Source of the DNA: an uncultured Sphingosinicella sp. | GTDB taxonomy: Bacteria; Pseudomonadota; Alphaproteobacteria; Sphingomonadales; Sphingomonadaceae | NCBI GenBank assembly: GCA_946886275.1 | Contig: CAMPIH010000111.1 | Span: 1 to 7,624 of the forward strand | Direction: 5' to 3' | DNA length: 7,624 bases | Shown here: one piece after another, positions 1 to 6,501 of the stretch | How the letters are laid out: the number at the start of each line of letters is the position of its first letter | Numbering within the stretch: position 1 is the stretch's first letter | Position numbers and translations under genes: made by a program | The notes under the pieces: generated by a model | Databases searched by the model: none | Seen by the model: the letters and a program-made list of their open reading frames with translations, nothing else | What the model was told of the DNA's origin: nothing

Positions 1-117
1 GCGCTCGAGGCGGCCGGAATAAGAGTGGCGGAGCAGGTGCCGCTGAAGATCGAGGCGGGCGAGCATAACCGCTTTTATCTTGCCACCAAGCGCGACCGGA
101 GCGGCCACCAGCTCTAG
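1..117 (+). CDS. ribA: GTP cyclohydrolase II, C-terminal fragment (5' end outside window)
   Basis: Frame 1 is open from the first base and gives 38 residues before a TAG at 115-117. The tail contains ALEAAGIRV, a VPLKIE segment, an HNRFYLATKRD segment and a final SGHQL. This matches the usual C-terminus of GTP cyclohydrolase II, where a 'V.ER.P' segment is followed by 'N..YL.TK..+.GH.L'. The enzyme opens the GTP imidazole ring, the first committed step of riboflavin synthesis in the cytoplasm. The zinc-binding cysteines and catalytic core lie upstream and cannot be seen, so a standalone RibA and a bifunctional RibBA cannot be told apart. The next gene is convergent and starts its stop codon 11 bases away. 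Confidence 0.8.
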   Translation, partial: ALEAAGIRVAEQVPLKIEAGEHNRFYLATKRDRSGHQL

Positions 118-128
118 GGCTGGATCGA

Positions 129-800
129 CTAGACTGTCTTTTCGAGAAGCTCGGCGACGTCCTCGAAGCTGTGAGCGACGTGGTGGACTCCGAGCGTCCG
201 AAGCCGATCGGCATGGCCCGGCAGGCAGTGGCGCCCTGCGCAGAGCCCGATCACCTCCGCGCCGGACTCGACGGCGCCGCGAACGCCGACCGGCGAATCC
301 TCGATGATGACGGTATCGCGAATGTCGACCCCGAGCGCGCGTGCCACATGGAGGTAGAGATCGGGCGCCGGCTTGCCGCGCTCGACATGCTCGCGGCCGC
401 TATAGATGTGGGAGCCGAACAGGGATCTCAGGCCGAGATGGTCGAGATGGCGCTCGATCCACAGGGTCGAGCTCGACGAGGCGATCGCCTTCGGCAATGT
501 CGGCAGCAGAGCGCGGATGAAGGCCACCGCTCCGGCGACGGCCTCGAGCCCCTCGTCGAGAACGCGCCGGTCCTCCGCCGAGCGGACATCGTGGAAATCC
601 TCGGGAAGCGGCCCGCCGATCCATCCTTCGATCGCGGCGATGAAGTCGTGGCCGGCAAGCCCCATGAAATTGTTCATCGATTCCTCGACGCTCGTCGGAT
701 GACCGGCGGCGGTGAGATAGTCGGCGATCTGCTTGTTGCCGACATATTCGCTTTCGATCAGCACTCCGTCGAAATCGAAGATGATGGCGGCGAACCTCAT
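129..800 (-). CDS. HAD-superfamily hydrolase (subfamily IA, beta-phosphoglucomutase-like phosphatase)
   Basis: A 223-residue cytoplasmic protein carrying all four HAD motifs. Motif I is DFDGVL at residues 9-14, with nucleophile D9 and acid/base D11. Motif II is the serine run ASSSS around 107-111. Motif III is K143 in RGKPAPDLYL. Motif IV is IIEDSP at 165-170, with E167/D168 for magnesium. The helical segment between motif I and motif II (about 17-90) is a C1-type cap as in the YieH/YqaB/beta-PGM group, so a small phosphorylated metabolite is the likely substrate; the exact one cannot be read from sequence. The ATG at 798-800 is chosen because the protein then begins directly at MRFAAIIFDFDG and a GGAG sits 7 bases upstream; the reading frame extends 29 codons further but with non-homologous-looking residues. 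It lies 46 bases after yggS on the same strand, so the two are probably cotranscribed. Confidence 0.9.
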   Translation of the reverse strand: MRFAAIIFDFDGVLIESEYVGNKQIADYLTAAGHPTSVEESMNNFMGLAGHDFIAAIEGWIGGPLPEDFHDVRSAEDRRVLDEGLEAVAGAVAFIRALLPTLPKAIASSSSTLWIERHLDHLGLRSLFGSHIYSGREHVERGKPAPDLYLHVARALGVDIRDTVIIEDSPVGVRGAVESGAEVIGLCAGRHCLPGHADRLRTLGVHHVAHSFEDVAELLEKTV

Positions 801-846
801 CGCGTCGCTCCGGTGGAGCGGCGACGTCCGATGCCAGCGTCGAAAC

Positions 847-1509
847 TCATTCGCGCTCGCCGAACAAGGCGGTCCCGACCCGGACATGGGTGGCGCCGAT
901 CATCACCGCGGTCTCGTAATCGGCGGACATTCCCATCGACAAAGAGCCGACGTCATGGCGCCGCGCGAGCTTCGCGAGGAGGGCGAAATAGGGCGCCGGC
1001 TCGACCTCGGCAGGCGGGATGCACATCAGCCCGACGACAGGCAGTCCGGCCGCCCGGGCGGATTCCAGCAGCGCCGGGAGATCGGCGACGGCGCAGCCGC
1101 TTTTCTGGGGTTCGTCGCCGATATTGACCTGGAGGAAGCAATCGGGGCGGCGACCGCTCGAATCCATCGCCTTGGCGAGCGAGCCGACCAAAGACGGCCG
1201 GTCGACCGAATGGATGACGTCGAACAGCCGGACGGCTTCCTCGGCCTTGTTCGACTGGAGCGTGCCGACCAGATGGAGCCGAAGATCCCCGTGACGCTCA
1301 CGCAAGCTCGGCCATTTCGCGGCCGCTTCCTGGACCCGGTTCTCCCCGAAATGGCGATGACCGGCCTCGATCAGCGGTTCGATCGCCGAAGCGGGATGGG
1401 TCTTGGAAACCGCGATCAATGTGACCTTGGCGGGAGACCGGCCGGCCAGTCTTGCCGACCGGGCGATGGCGCCCTTTACCTCTTCGAGCCTTTGCGATGA
1501 ATCCGCCAT
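847..1509 (-). CDS. yggS: YggS family pyridoxal-phosphate-binding protein (PLP homeostasis protein)
   Basis: A 220-residue single-domain, alanine-racemase-fold protein of the YggS/PROSC family, which binds PLP and keeps B6 vitamers and amino-acid pools balanced without a known catalytic reaction. The PLP lysine is K36 in AVSKT (33-37). Other family signatures are FGENRVQE (54-61), HLVGTLQSNK (79-88), LMCIPP (161-166), SLSMGMSADYE (189-199) and VRVGTALFG (209-217). The serine/glycine SMGMS and R210/G212/T213 form the phosphate-binding end. Length is typical. The ATG at 1507-1509 is preferred because it places the lysine at the family's usual position; in-frame starts at 1533 and 1572 would add unusual residues and run into the divergent gene. 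No good Shine-Dalgarno precedes this ATG, and a TATAGC element ends 7 bases upstream, so a leaderless transcript is possible. Confidence 0.93.
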   Translation of the reverse strand: MADSSQRLEEVKGAIARSARLAGRSPAKVTLIAVSKTHPASAIEPLIEAGHRHFGENRVQEAAAKWPSLRERHGDLRLHLVGTLQSNKAEEAVRLFDVIHSVDRPSLVGSLAKAMDSSGRRPDCFLQVNIGDEPQKSGCAVADLPALLESARAAGLPVVGLMCIPPAEVEPAPYFALLAKLARRHDVGSLSMGMSADYETAVMIGATHVRVGTALFGERE

Positions 1510-1533
1510 GGCGGCTGCTATAGAAAGAGCCAT
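1503..1533. promoter_or_regulatory. Candidate symmetric divergent promoter between yggS and the ThiE-like gene
   Basis: Between the start codons at 1509 (minus) and 1532 (plus) is the palindrome CTATAG at 1518-1523. Read rightward it gives the -10-like TATAGA (1519-1524), then 7 bases, then ATG. Read leftward it gives TATAGC (1522-1517), then 7 bases, then ATG. Both start codons are 11.5 bases from the same centre. This spacing would put transcription starts at or near the A of each ATG. The yggS ATG also sits inside a perfect 12-base palindrome, CCGCCATGGCGG (1503-1514). No convincing -35 element was found on either side, so the promoter call is inference. Confidence 0.35.
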
Positions 1534-2065
1534 GCGCCCTCGCCAGCCTCTGCCGCGCCACTGGCTGTTCACCGACGAACGGCTCGGCGACCGCCTGCTT
1601 CACGCGGTCGGACGGCTGCCGGAGGGCTCGGGGATCGTCTTTCGTCATTACGGCCTCGACGAACCGGAGCGGCGGCGCCTGTTCGACGAGATTCGGGCCA
1701 TCGCCGACGACCGATCGCTCCTCCTGCTCCTCGCCGGGCCGGCCGGGCAGGCGAGGGACTGGGGCGCCGACGGAAGCCATGGTCGCGGCCGCGGCGCCGG
1801 CCTGCGAAGCGCCCCCGCTCACGATTATGTCGAGCTTCGCGCGGCCGAACGGAACGGGGCGGACCTCGTCTTCCTGTCGCCGGTGTTCGCGACCCGCAGC
1901 CACCCGGGCTCGAAGGGAATGGGCGTGGCGCGATTCGCCTGGCTCGCGCGGCGAAGCCGGCTTCCCGTCATCGCGCTTGGTGGAATGGACCCGGAGCGCG
2001 GGCGAAGGCTCGCTTCGTTCGGGGCTTATGGATGGGCGGCGATCGACGCCTGGACCCGGGCCTGA
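1532..2065 (+). CDS. Thiamine phosphate synthase (ThiE/TenI) family protein, divergent
   Basis: A 177-residue TIM-barrel-type protein. Its C-terminal half carries the family pattern: S93/H97 in RSAPAHDYVEL, NGAD (108-111), SPVFATRSHPG (116-126), VIALGGMD (146-153) and GAYGWAAIDAW (164-174). ThiE joins the pyrimidine and thiazole phosphates to make thiamine phosphate; TenI is a thiazole tautomerase. Several residues expected in true ThiE are not seen: the VND metal aspartate region reads LLLAGPA (66-71), and the TxTK lysine is replaced by TRSH. It is also shorter than usual ThiE (about 200-220). It resembles the ThiE/TenI-like domain found attached to some Nudix proteins, so thiamine phosphate synthase activity is uncertain. 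The ATG at 1532 is chosen for the AGAAAGAG just upstream; an in-frame ATG at 1508 would add eight residues. It converges with the next gene 5 bases away. Confidence 0.8.
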   Translation: MRPRQPLPRHWLFTDERLGDRLLHAVGRLPEGSGIVFRHYGLDEPERRRLFDEIRAIADDRSLLLLLAGPAGQARDWGADGSHGRGRGAGLRSAPAHDYVELRAAERNGADLVFLSPVFATRSHPGSKGMGVARFAWLARRSRLPVIALGGMDPERGRRLASFGAYGWAAIDAWTRA

Positions 2066-2070
2066 ACCGC

Positions 2071-2775
2071 CTAGAAGCGGAACGCCGTCCCGACATAGAC
2101 CGCCTGGCTGTCGCGCCGCTCGTCGCGGGCGATCGGGGCGATCCTGTCCTCGGCGATCCGATAGCGGACCCCGCCGGTGAGATCGATGTTGCGGGCGATC
2201 GAGAAGGCGCCGCCGACATCGAGCGAATAGGCCTGATCGTCGGTGACGATCCGCTGGGCGCCCTCGGCGCGCTCGGCGCCGACCGCGACCCGGCCGGTCA
2301 GGCGCTGGTTGGCACGATAGCTCATGCCGACCTGGGCCGATTCGCGGGTGCCGCTGATCAGCCCGCCATCGGCGCGGGCGACGTCGCCGGAGACGGCGAA
2401 ACGCCGCCAGCCGACCGAGACGCCGAGATTGTAGGAGCTCGGCATGATCGTCGCCGCCGTGGCGGTGGTGCCTGCGGTACGGGTGGCCTGAGCCGGGGTG
2501 CGGGCACGAATCGCCACCCGGACGGCTCGGCTGCCGTCGGGCGACGAGGCCGCCGGAGTGAAGCTGACGACGTCGCCGCGCCGAGCGAGGGCGCCGGCGA
2601 GTCGCGGATCCGAGACGGCCGGAGTGAAGGCTCCGATCGGACGCCCGTTCATCGAGACCGAGGGGCGCGACGCCCTGTCACGCTGTGCGGATGTAGCGAG
2701 GGCAGGCGCGAGCAGCAGCGACAGCGCCGTCAACGACGCGCCCCCTGCCACAGCGATGGCCTTCAACCTTTTCAC
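2071..2775 (-). CDS. Secreted protein, probable small outer-membrane beta-barrel
   Basis: A 234-residue protein of no family I can name. With the GTG start it opens with a signal peptide: KRLK (2-5), a hydrophobic stretch from about 6 to 23, and AXA-type cleavage near residue 27 or 30 (PALATSAQ). Residues 40-92 hold two similar short units, FTPAVSDP (50-57) and FTPAASSP (72-79), then a basic RAVRVAIRAR. After a Thr/Ala-rich linker (93-109), residues 115-234 show alternating polar/nonpolar segments typical of transmembrane beta strands, such as YNLGVSVGW, SAQVGMSYR, YSLDVGGAFSI and IDLTGGVRYRI. It ends in AVYVGTAFRF, with the C-terminal phenylalanine used for BAM recognition in barrel proteins. 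An in-frame GTG at 2817 also exists, but AGGGGAG 8 bases before the GTG at 2773-2775 and the signal-peptide fit favour the shorter start. Function unknown. Confidence 0.75.
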   Translation of the reverse strand: MKRLKAIAVAGGASLTALSLLLAPALATSAQRDRASRPSVSMNGRPIGAFTPAVSDPRLAGALARRGDVVSFTPAASSPDGSRAVRVAIRARTPAQATRTAGTTATAATIMPSSYNLGVSVGWRRFAVSGDVARADGGLISGTRESAQVGMSYRANQRLTGRVAVGAERAEGAQRIVTDDQAYSLDVGGAFSIARNIDLTGGVRYRIAEDRIAPIARDERRDSQAVYVGTAFRF

Positions 2776-2781
2776 CCGTCC

Positions 2782-2815
2782 GACTCCCCTTTGGAGTCCA
2801 TACTTAGTGTGACTC
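2782..2815 (-). promoter_or_regulatory. Leader with Shine-Dalgarno hairpin and competing strand, upstream of the barrel gene
   Basis: On the minus strand the ribosome site AGGGGAG (2790-2784) lies in a hairpin formed by GACTCC (2798-2793) and GGAGTC (2787-2782), with the five-base loop AAAGG. The six pairs are perfect. Upstream, GAGTC (2815-2811) can pair instead with GACTC (2798-2794), leaving a 12-base loop and freeing the ribosome site. The three strands are thus mutually exclusive. The start codon GTG at 2775-2773 follows the second stem. Pairing is read from the sequence; any control of translation is inference, and the 5' end of the transcript is not known. Confidence 0.35.
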
Positions 2816-2858
2816 ACCCGTCATTCCTATGGACAGGCCGCTGCACGAATCCTGAATC
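2782..2858. promoter_or_regulatory. Cluster of five GANTC (CcrM-type) methylation sites
   Basis: GANTC occurs at 2782-2786 (GACTC), 2794-2798 (GAGTC), 2811-2815 (GACTC), 2847-2851 (GAATC) and 2854-2858 (GAATC). A random five-base site with one free position is expected about once in 256 bases, so five in 77 bases is dense. GANTC is the CcrM methyltransferase site in alphaproteobacteria and affects cell-cycle-timed promoters. The cluster covers the region upstream of the barrel gene start. The first three sites also form the leader stems, so they may be conserved for RNA pairing instead. Confidence 0.4.
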
Positions 2859-2945
2859 GTTACGCTCTGTTGCAACTTTCCCACAATCGGGCCAGCCCGC
2901 CATCGCAACACTCTGCCGCCGGAGGAAGTTCCAGCGAGACACGGC

Positions 2946-2973
2946 TTGCCGCCTGCGTGCTCTTATCTATAAC
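2946..2973 (+). promoter_or_regulatory. Putative sigma-70-type promoter for the DUF3576-leuS-lptE-holA operon
   Basis: TTGCCG at 2946-2951 and TATAAC at 2968-2973 are separated by 16 bases, a reasonable -35/-10 pair for a housekeeping promoter. A start around 2980 would leave a leader of about 30 bases before the ATG at 3009. This is the most AT-rich stretch just upstream of the operon. No operator could be identified. Confidence 0.45.
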
Positions 2974-3008
2974 GGCGGTCGAAACCAGGTATCCAAGGAA
3001 TTGCTTTG

Positions 3009-3482
3009 ATGGCTCGCATTGTGACCCTCGCGCTGGCGGCTGGCTGCGCCTTCTCCCTCGCCGGATGCCAGTTCGTTCGCGACGACATCAACCGTACCCT
3101 TGGCAATGCCCCCGTCGACGAGGGCCGCCGAGCGGACATCGCGGCGAGCCAGGTCACCACGATCGGCGTGAACGCCTATCTGTGGCGGGCCGCGCTCGAC
3201 ACCCTGTCCTTCGCGCCGCTCGCCGAAACCGATTCCGCCGGCGGGGTCATCGTCACCGACTGGTATGCCAATCCGCAGAACCCGACGGAGCGGGTCAAGG
3301 TCACGGCGGCGATCCTCGACGCCAATCTTCGCGCCGACGCGCTTCGAGTCACGGCCGCCCGCGAGGTGCTCCAGAACGGCCAGTGGCTTGCGGCGCCGGT
3401 GACCGCGGCGACGGTTCAGCGGCTCGAGGAAATCATCCTCACCCGCGCCAGGGACCTGAGACGCGCCGCCACCGCCGGCTGA
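3009..3482 (+). CDS. DUF3576 domain-containing lipoprotein
   Basis: A 157-residue predicted lipoprotein. The signal peptide [20 protein letters not shown] ends in a lipobox LAGC with the lipidated cysteine at C20; the following residue is Q, consistent with sorting to the outer membrane. The body shows the DUF3576 signature: [20 protein letters not shown] (about 54-73), then GGVIVTDWY, a [13 protein letters not shown] segment, LRADALRV and a final [13 protein letters not shown]. Such proteins are small alphaproteobacterial envelope proteins commonly encoded just before leuS; no biochemical role is assigned from the sequence. The ATG at 3009 is supported by AAGGAA at 2995-3000, 8 bases upstream; a TTG one codon earlier is unlikely. 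It is the first gene of the operon, and leuS begins 23 bases after its stop. Confidence 0.92.
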   Translation: MARIVTLALAAGCAFSLAGCQFVRDDINRTLGNAPVDEGRRADIAASQVTTIGVNAYLWRAALDTLSFAPLAETDSAGGVIVTDWYANPQNPTERVKVTAAILDANLRADALRVTAAREVLQNGQWLAAPVTAATVQRLEEIILTRARDLRRAATAG

Positions 3483-3505
3483 ACCATCGAGGAATAATCC
3501 CGGCG

Positions 3506-6004
3506 ATGGCATCGCGCTTCAATCCGCTCAGGGCCGATGCTCACTGGCAGAAAGTCTGGGAAGAGGCGGGGACGTTCCACGCCTCCGACGAGAGCAGCCG
3601 GCCCAAATCCTATGTGCTCGAGATGTTTCCCTATCCGTCGGGACGCATCCACATGGGCCATGTCCGCAACTACACGATGGGGGACGTGCTCGCCCGCTAC
3701 CGGCGGATGAACGGCTTCGAGGTGCTCCACCCGATGGGGTGGGACGCGTTCGGAATGCCCGCCGAAAATGCGGCGATGGAGAAGAAGGTCCATCCCGGCC
3801 AATGGACCTGGGCCAATATCGCGACGATGCGGGGCCAGCTGAAGAGGCTCGGCTTCGCGCTCGACTGGAGCCGTGAGCTCGCCACCTGCGACCCCGCTTA
3901 TTACGGCCATGAGCAGGCGCTGTTCCTCGATCTGTTCGAGGCCGGCCTGGTCTATCGCAAGCAGAGCGAGGTCAATTGGGACCCGGTCGACATGACCGTC
4001 CTCGCCAACGAGCAGGTGATCGACGGCCGCGGCTGGCGTTCGGGCGCGCTCGTCGAGCGGCGCAAGCTGAACCAGTGGTTCCTGAAGATCACCGATTTCG
4101 CCGAGGACCTGCTCGACGGCCTCGCCCGACTCGAGGACTGGCCCGACAAGGTCAGGCTGATGCAGGAGAATTGGATCGGCCGGAGCCGGGGCATGCGATT
4201 CCGATTCCGGATCGCTGATCCGGGCATGAGCATGGAGAGCTTCGAGGTCTTCACTACTCGCCCCGACACCATCTTCGGCGCCAGCTTCGCGGCGATCTCG
4301 CCCGACCATCCGATCGCCCGTGAACGGGCCGAAACCGATCCGGCGGCAGCCGCCTTCATCGCCGAGTGCAAGAAGGGCGGCACCACCGCCGCCGAGCTCG
4401 AGACGCAGGAGAAGAAGGGCTTCGACACCGGCCTCGAGGTCGTCCATCCGCTCGATCCCGACTGGAAGCTGCCGCTCTACATCGCCAATTTCGTGCTGAT
4501 GGACTATGGCACCGGCGCGATCTTCGGGGTCCCCGGCCACGACCAGCGCGACTTCGAGTTCGCGACCAAATATGGCCTTCCGATCCGGCGAGTCGTCGCC
4601 CCCTCGGCGGAGGAGGCCGACAAGCCTGTCGAAGGCGAGGCCGAAGGTGGCGACGGGATACTCGTCAATTCGCGCTTCCTCGACGGCCTGGGAGTCGACG
4701 AGGCCAAGTCCGCGATCATCACCCGGGCGGAGAGTGAAGGCTGGGGTCAGGGCACGACCGTCTGGCGGCTTCGCGACTGGGGCGTCTCGCGCCAGCGCTA
4801 CTGGGGCACGCCGATCCCGATCATCCATTGCGAGCGTTGCGGCGCGGTGCCGGTGCCGAAGGACCAGCTTCCGGTGGTCCTGCCGGACGACGTCAGCTTC
4901 GAAGTGCCGGGCAACCCGCTCGAACGCCATCCCGGCTGGAAGCATGTCGCCTGCCCAGGCTGCGGCGGCGAGGCTCGGCGCGAGACCGATACGCTCGATA
5001 CCTTCGTCGATTCCTCCTGGTATTTCATCCGCTTCGCGAGCCAGCCCGAGGACAGGCCGTTCGACAAGAAAGTCGCCGAGCGCTGGCTTCCCGTCGATCA
5101 ATATATCGGCGGAGTCGAGCATGCGATCCTCCACCTTCTCTACGCCCGCTTCTGGACCCGCGCCCTTCAGCGGCTCGGCAAGCTCGACGTTGCCGAGCCC
5201 TTCGCCGGTCTCTTCACCCAGGGCATGGTCACCCACGTCACCTTCCAGGATGAAGAGGGGCGCTGGCTGACGCCGGAGGAAGCGGAAGCGCATGCCGGCC
5301 CGGTGACGAGCGGCCGGGTCGAGAAGATGTCCAAATCGAAGAAGAACACGGTCGATCCCGAGCCGATCGTCGACCAATATGGGGCCGATGCGGTGCGCTG
5401 GTTCATGCTCTCGGACAGTCCGCCGGAGCGCGACCTCGAATGGAGCGAGGAAGGGATCAACGGAGCCTGGCGATTCATCCAGCGGCTCTGGCGGCTCGCC
5501 TCCGACGCAGGAGGGCCGGCGGGGGCCGGCGAGGATGTCGCTCTGAAGCGCAAGCTCCACCAGACGATCGCCGCGGTCGGCGCCAATATCGAGGCGCTCG
5601 CCTTCAACAAGGCGGTCGCCAATATCTACGAGCTCGCCAATGCGGTCGAGAAGGCGAAGCCTAGCGCCACCCGCGGCGAGGCGGTCGAGACGATGATGCG
5701 GCTGGTCGCGCCGATGGTGCCGCACGTGGCCGAGGAATCCTGGGCCGCCGCCGGCCATTCCGGGCTGATCGCCGACGCCCTTTGGCCGCAAGCCGACCCC
5801 TCGCTCCTGGTCGAGGACGAGGTGACGATCGCGGTTCAGGTGAACGGCAAGCTCAGGGACACGCTCACCGCCGCCAAGGGCTCGCCGCGCGAAGCTCTGG
5901 AAGAGATGGCGCTCGCCTCCGAAAAGGTGATCCGGGCGCTCGAAGGGCGGCCGACCCGAAAGGTGATCGTCGTTCCGGACCGGCTCGTGAACGTCGTCGG
6001 ATGA
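3506..6004 (+). CDS. leuS: Leucyl-tRNA synthetase
   Basis: An 832-residue class I aminoacyl-tRNA synthetase that charges tRNA-Leu with leucine in the cytoplasm. The Rossmann fold carries the HIGH-type motif HMGH (49-52) in [15 protein letters not shown], and the KMSKS loop is present (607-611). The CP1 editing domain (about 225-425) has the threonine-rich TTRPDT (250-255) and GVPGHDQRD (341-349) that hydrolyse mischarged tRNA, so editing should be intact. CERC (442-445) and CPGC (483-486) form two CxxC pairs of the zinc-type insertion. [10 protein letters not shown] (425-434) and VDSSWYF (501-507) are further signatures. An anticodon-binding helical domain (from about 675) and a C-terminal domain ending [13 protein letters not shown] complete the protein. 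Length is normal. The ATG at 3506 gives the conserved N-terminus; GAGGA lies 12 bases upstream, a rather long spacing. Its stop overlaps the lptE start in ATGA. Confidence 0.98.
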   Translation: MASRFNPLRADAHWQKVWEEAGTFHASDESSRPKSYVLEMFPYPSGRIHMGHVRNYTMGDVLARYRRMNGFEVLHPMGWDAFGMPAENAAMEKKVHPGQWTWANIATMRGQLKRLGFALDWSRELATCDPAYYGHEQALFLDLFEAGLVYRKQSEVNWDPVDMTVLANEQVIDGRGWRSGALVERRKLNQWFLKITDFAEDLLDGLARLEDWPDKVRLMQENWIGRSRGMRFRFRIADPGMSMESFEVFTTRPDTIFGASFAAISPDHPIARERAETDPAAAAFIAECKKGGTTAAELETQEKKGFDTGLEVVHPLDPDWKLPLYIANFVLMDYGTGAIFGVPGHDQRDFEFATKYGLPIRRVVAPSAEEADKPVEGEAEGGDGILVNSRFLDGLGVDEAKSAIITRAESEGWGQGTTVWRLRDWGVSRQRYWGTPIPIIHCERCGAVPVPKDQLPVVLPDDVSFEVPGNPLERHPGWKHVACPGCGGEARRETDTLDTFVDSSWYFIRFASQPEDRPFDKKVAERWLPVDQYIGGVEHAILHLLYARFWTRALQRLGKLDVAEPFAGLFTQGMVTHVTFQDEEGRWLTPEEAEAHAGPVTSGRVEKMSKSKKNTVDPEPIVDQYGADAVRWFMLSDSPPERDLEWSEEGINGAWRFIQRLWRLASDAGGPAGAGEDVALKRKLHQTIAAVGANIEALAFNKAVANIYELANAVEKAKPSATRGEAVETMMRLVAPMVPHVAEESWAAAGHSGLIADALWPQADPSLLVEDEVTIAVQVNGKLRDTLTAAKGSPREALEEMALASEKVIRALEGRPTRKVIVVPDRLVNVVG

Positions 6005-6501
6005 GGGCGGCCCCGCTCCTCCTCGGACTGGCGCTGGCCCTTTCCGGCTGCACCTTGCGCCCCCTCTACGCCGGCGGCGGCTCGGGCCACGTCGCACGCT
6101 CGCTCGAATCGGTCCAAATCGCGCCGATCGACGGCCGCGCCGGCTGGCTCGTCCGGACGGCGCTCGAGGACCGGCTCGGCGCCACCGAAGGCGAGTCTCC
6201 CCGCTACCGGCTCGAGGTCGAGCTCGACGACGACATTACCGGCTACGGCATCCGCGCCGACAACAGCGTCACCCGCCAGCGGCGGACCTTGCGCGCCCGC
6301 TACCGGCTGGTCGAAGCGGAGCGCGGCACCGTCGTTCTCGACGCGACCGCAGGCTCCGATTCCGGGATCGACGTCGTCTCCTCCGAATATGCGACGGTGG
6401 CGGCCGAGCAGACCGCGCTGGAGCGGCTGTCGGTCGAGATCGCCGACCAGATCGTCTCGCGTGTCGCCCTCTATGCGGCGCGAACCGGCCCGGATCGGTG
6501 A
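6001..6501 (+). CDS. lptE: LPS-assembly lipoprotein LptE
   Basis: A 166-residue outer-membrane lipoprotein. A short signal peptide leads to the lipobox LSGC with lipidated C17, followed at once by TLRPLY (18-23), the conserved start of mature LptE in alphaproteobacteria. The remainder fits the family's alpha/beta fold, with [16 protein letters not shown] and [15 protein letters not shown] as strand-rich segments and a C-terminal helix containing [18 protein letters not shown]. LptE plugs the LptD barrel and helps place lipopolysaccharide or an equivalent glycolipid in the outer leaflet. The start overlaps the end of leuS by four bases (ATGA) and its own stop overlaps the holA start (GTGA), so ribosomes probably reinitiate along the message. 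Sequence conservation in this family is low, and the call relies on the lipobox, the RPLY motif and the leuS/holA context together. Confidence 0.92.
   Translation: MRAAPLLLGLALALSGCTLRPLYAGGGSGHVARSLESVQIAPIDGRAGWLVRTALEDRLGATEGESPRYRLEVELDDDITGYGIRADNSVTRQRRTLRARYRLVEAERGTVVLDATAGSDSGIDVVSSEYATVAAEQTALERLSVEIADQIVSRVALYAARTGPDR

Noticed and set aside
108..123. Hairpin CCAGC/GCTGG across the ribA stop codon as a terminator
   Set aside because: Only five pairs, and the nearest T-run comes about 14 bases later; not convincing for either convergent gene.
171..1500. Two long plus-strand frames (171-1127 and 733-1500) opposite the HAD gene and yggS
   Set aside because: Both are complements of clearly conserved proteins and have no domain of their own.
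2869..2876. Palindrome GTTGCAAC, with TTGCAA as a possible leftward -35
   Set aside because: No good -10 hexamer at suitable spacing on the minus strand, so a promoter for the barrel gene could not be placed.
2888..2899. Inverted repeat CGGGC-CA-GCCCG in the divergent gap
   Set aside because: Two-base loop and short arms in GC-rich DNA; could be an operator, but nothing else supports it.
2032..3009. A 325-codon plus-strand frame opposite the barrel gene and through the divergent gap
   Set aside because: Composition is Arg/Gly/Asp-rich with no motif, and it covers the complement of a gene with signal peptide, ribosome site and barrel pattern.
575..3142. A shared 17-base string (CCGCCGAGCGGACATCG) inside the HAD gene and the DUF3576 gene
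   Set aside because: It is read in opposite senses and different protein contexts; most likely coincidence from common GC-rich codons.
3416..6097. An 893-codon open frame on the minus strand opposite leuS
   Set aside because: It mirrors leuS codon bias in GC-rich DNA, has low-complexity Arg/Gly/Asp/Glu/Leu-rich content and no recognisable domain. The plus strand is an unmistakable leuS.
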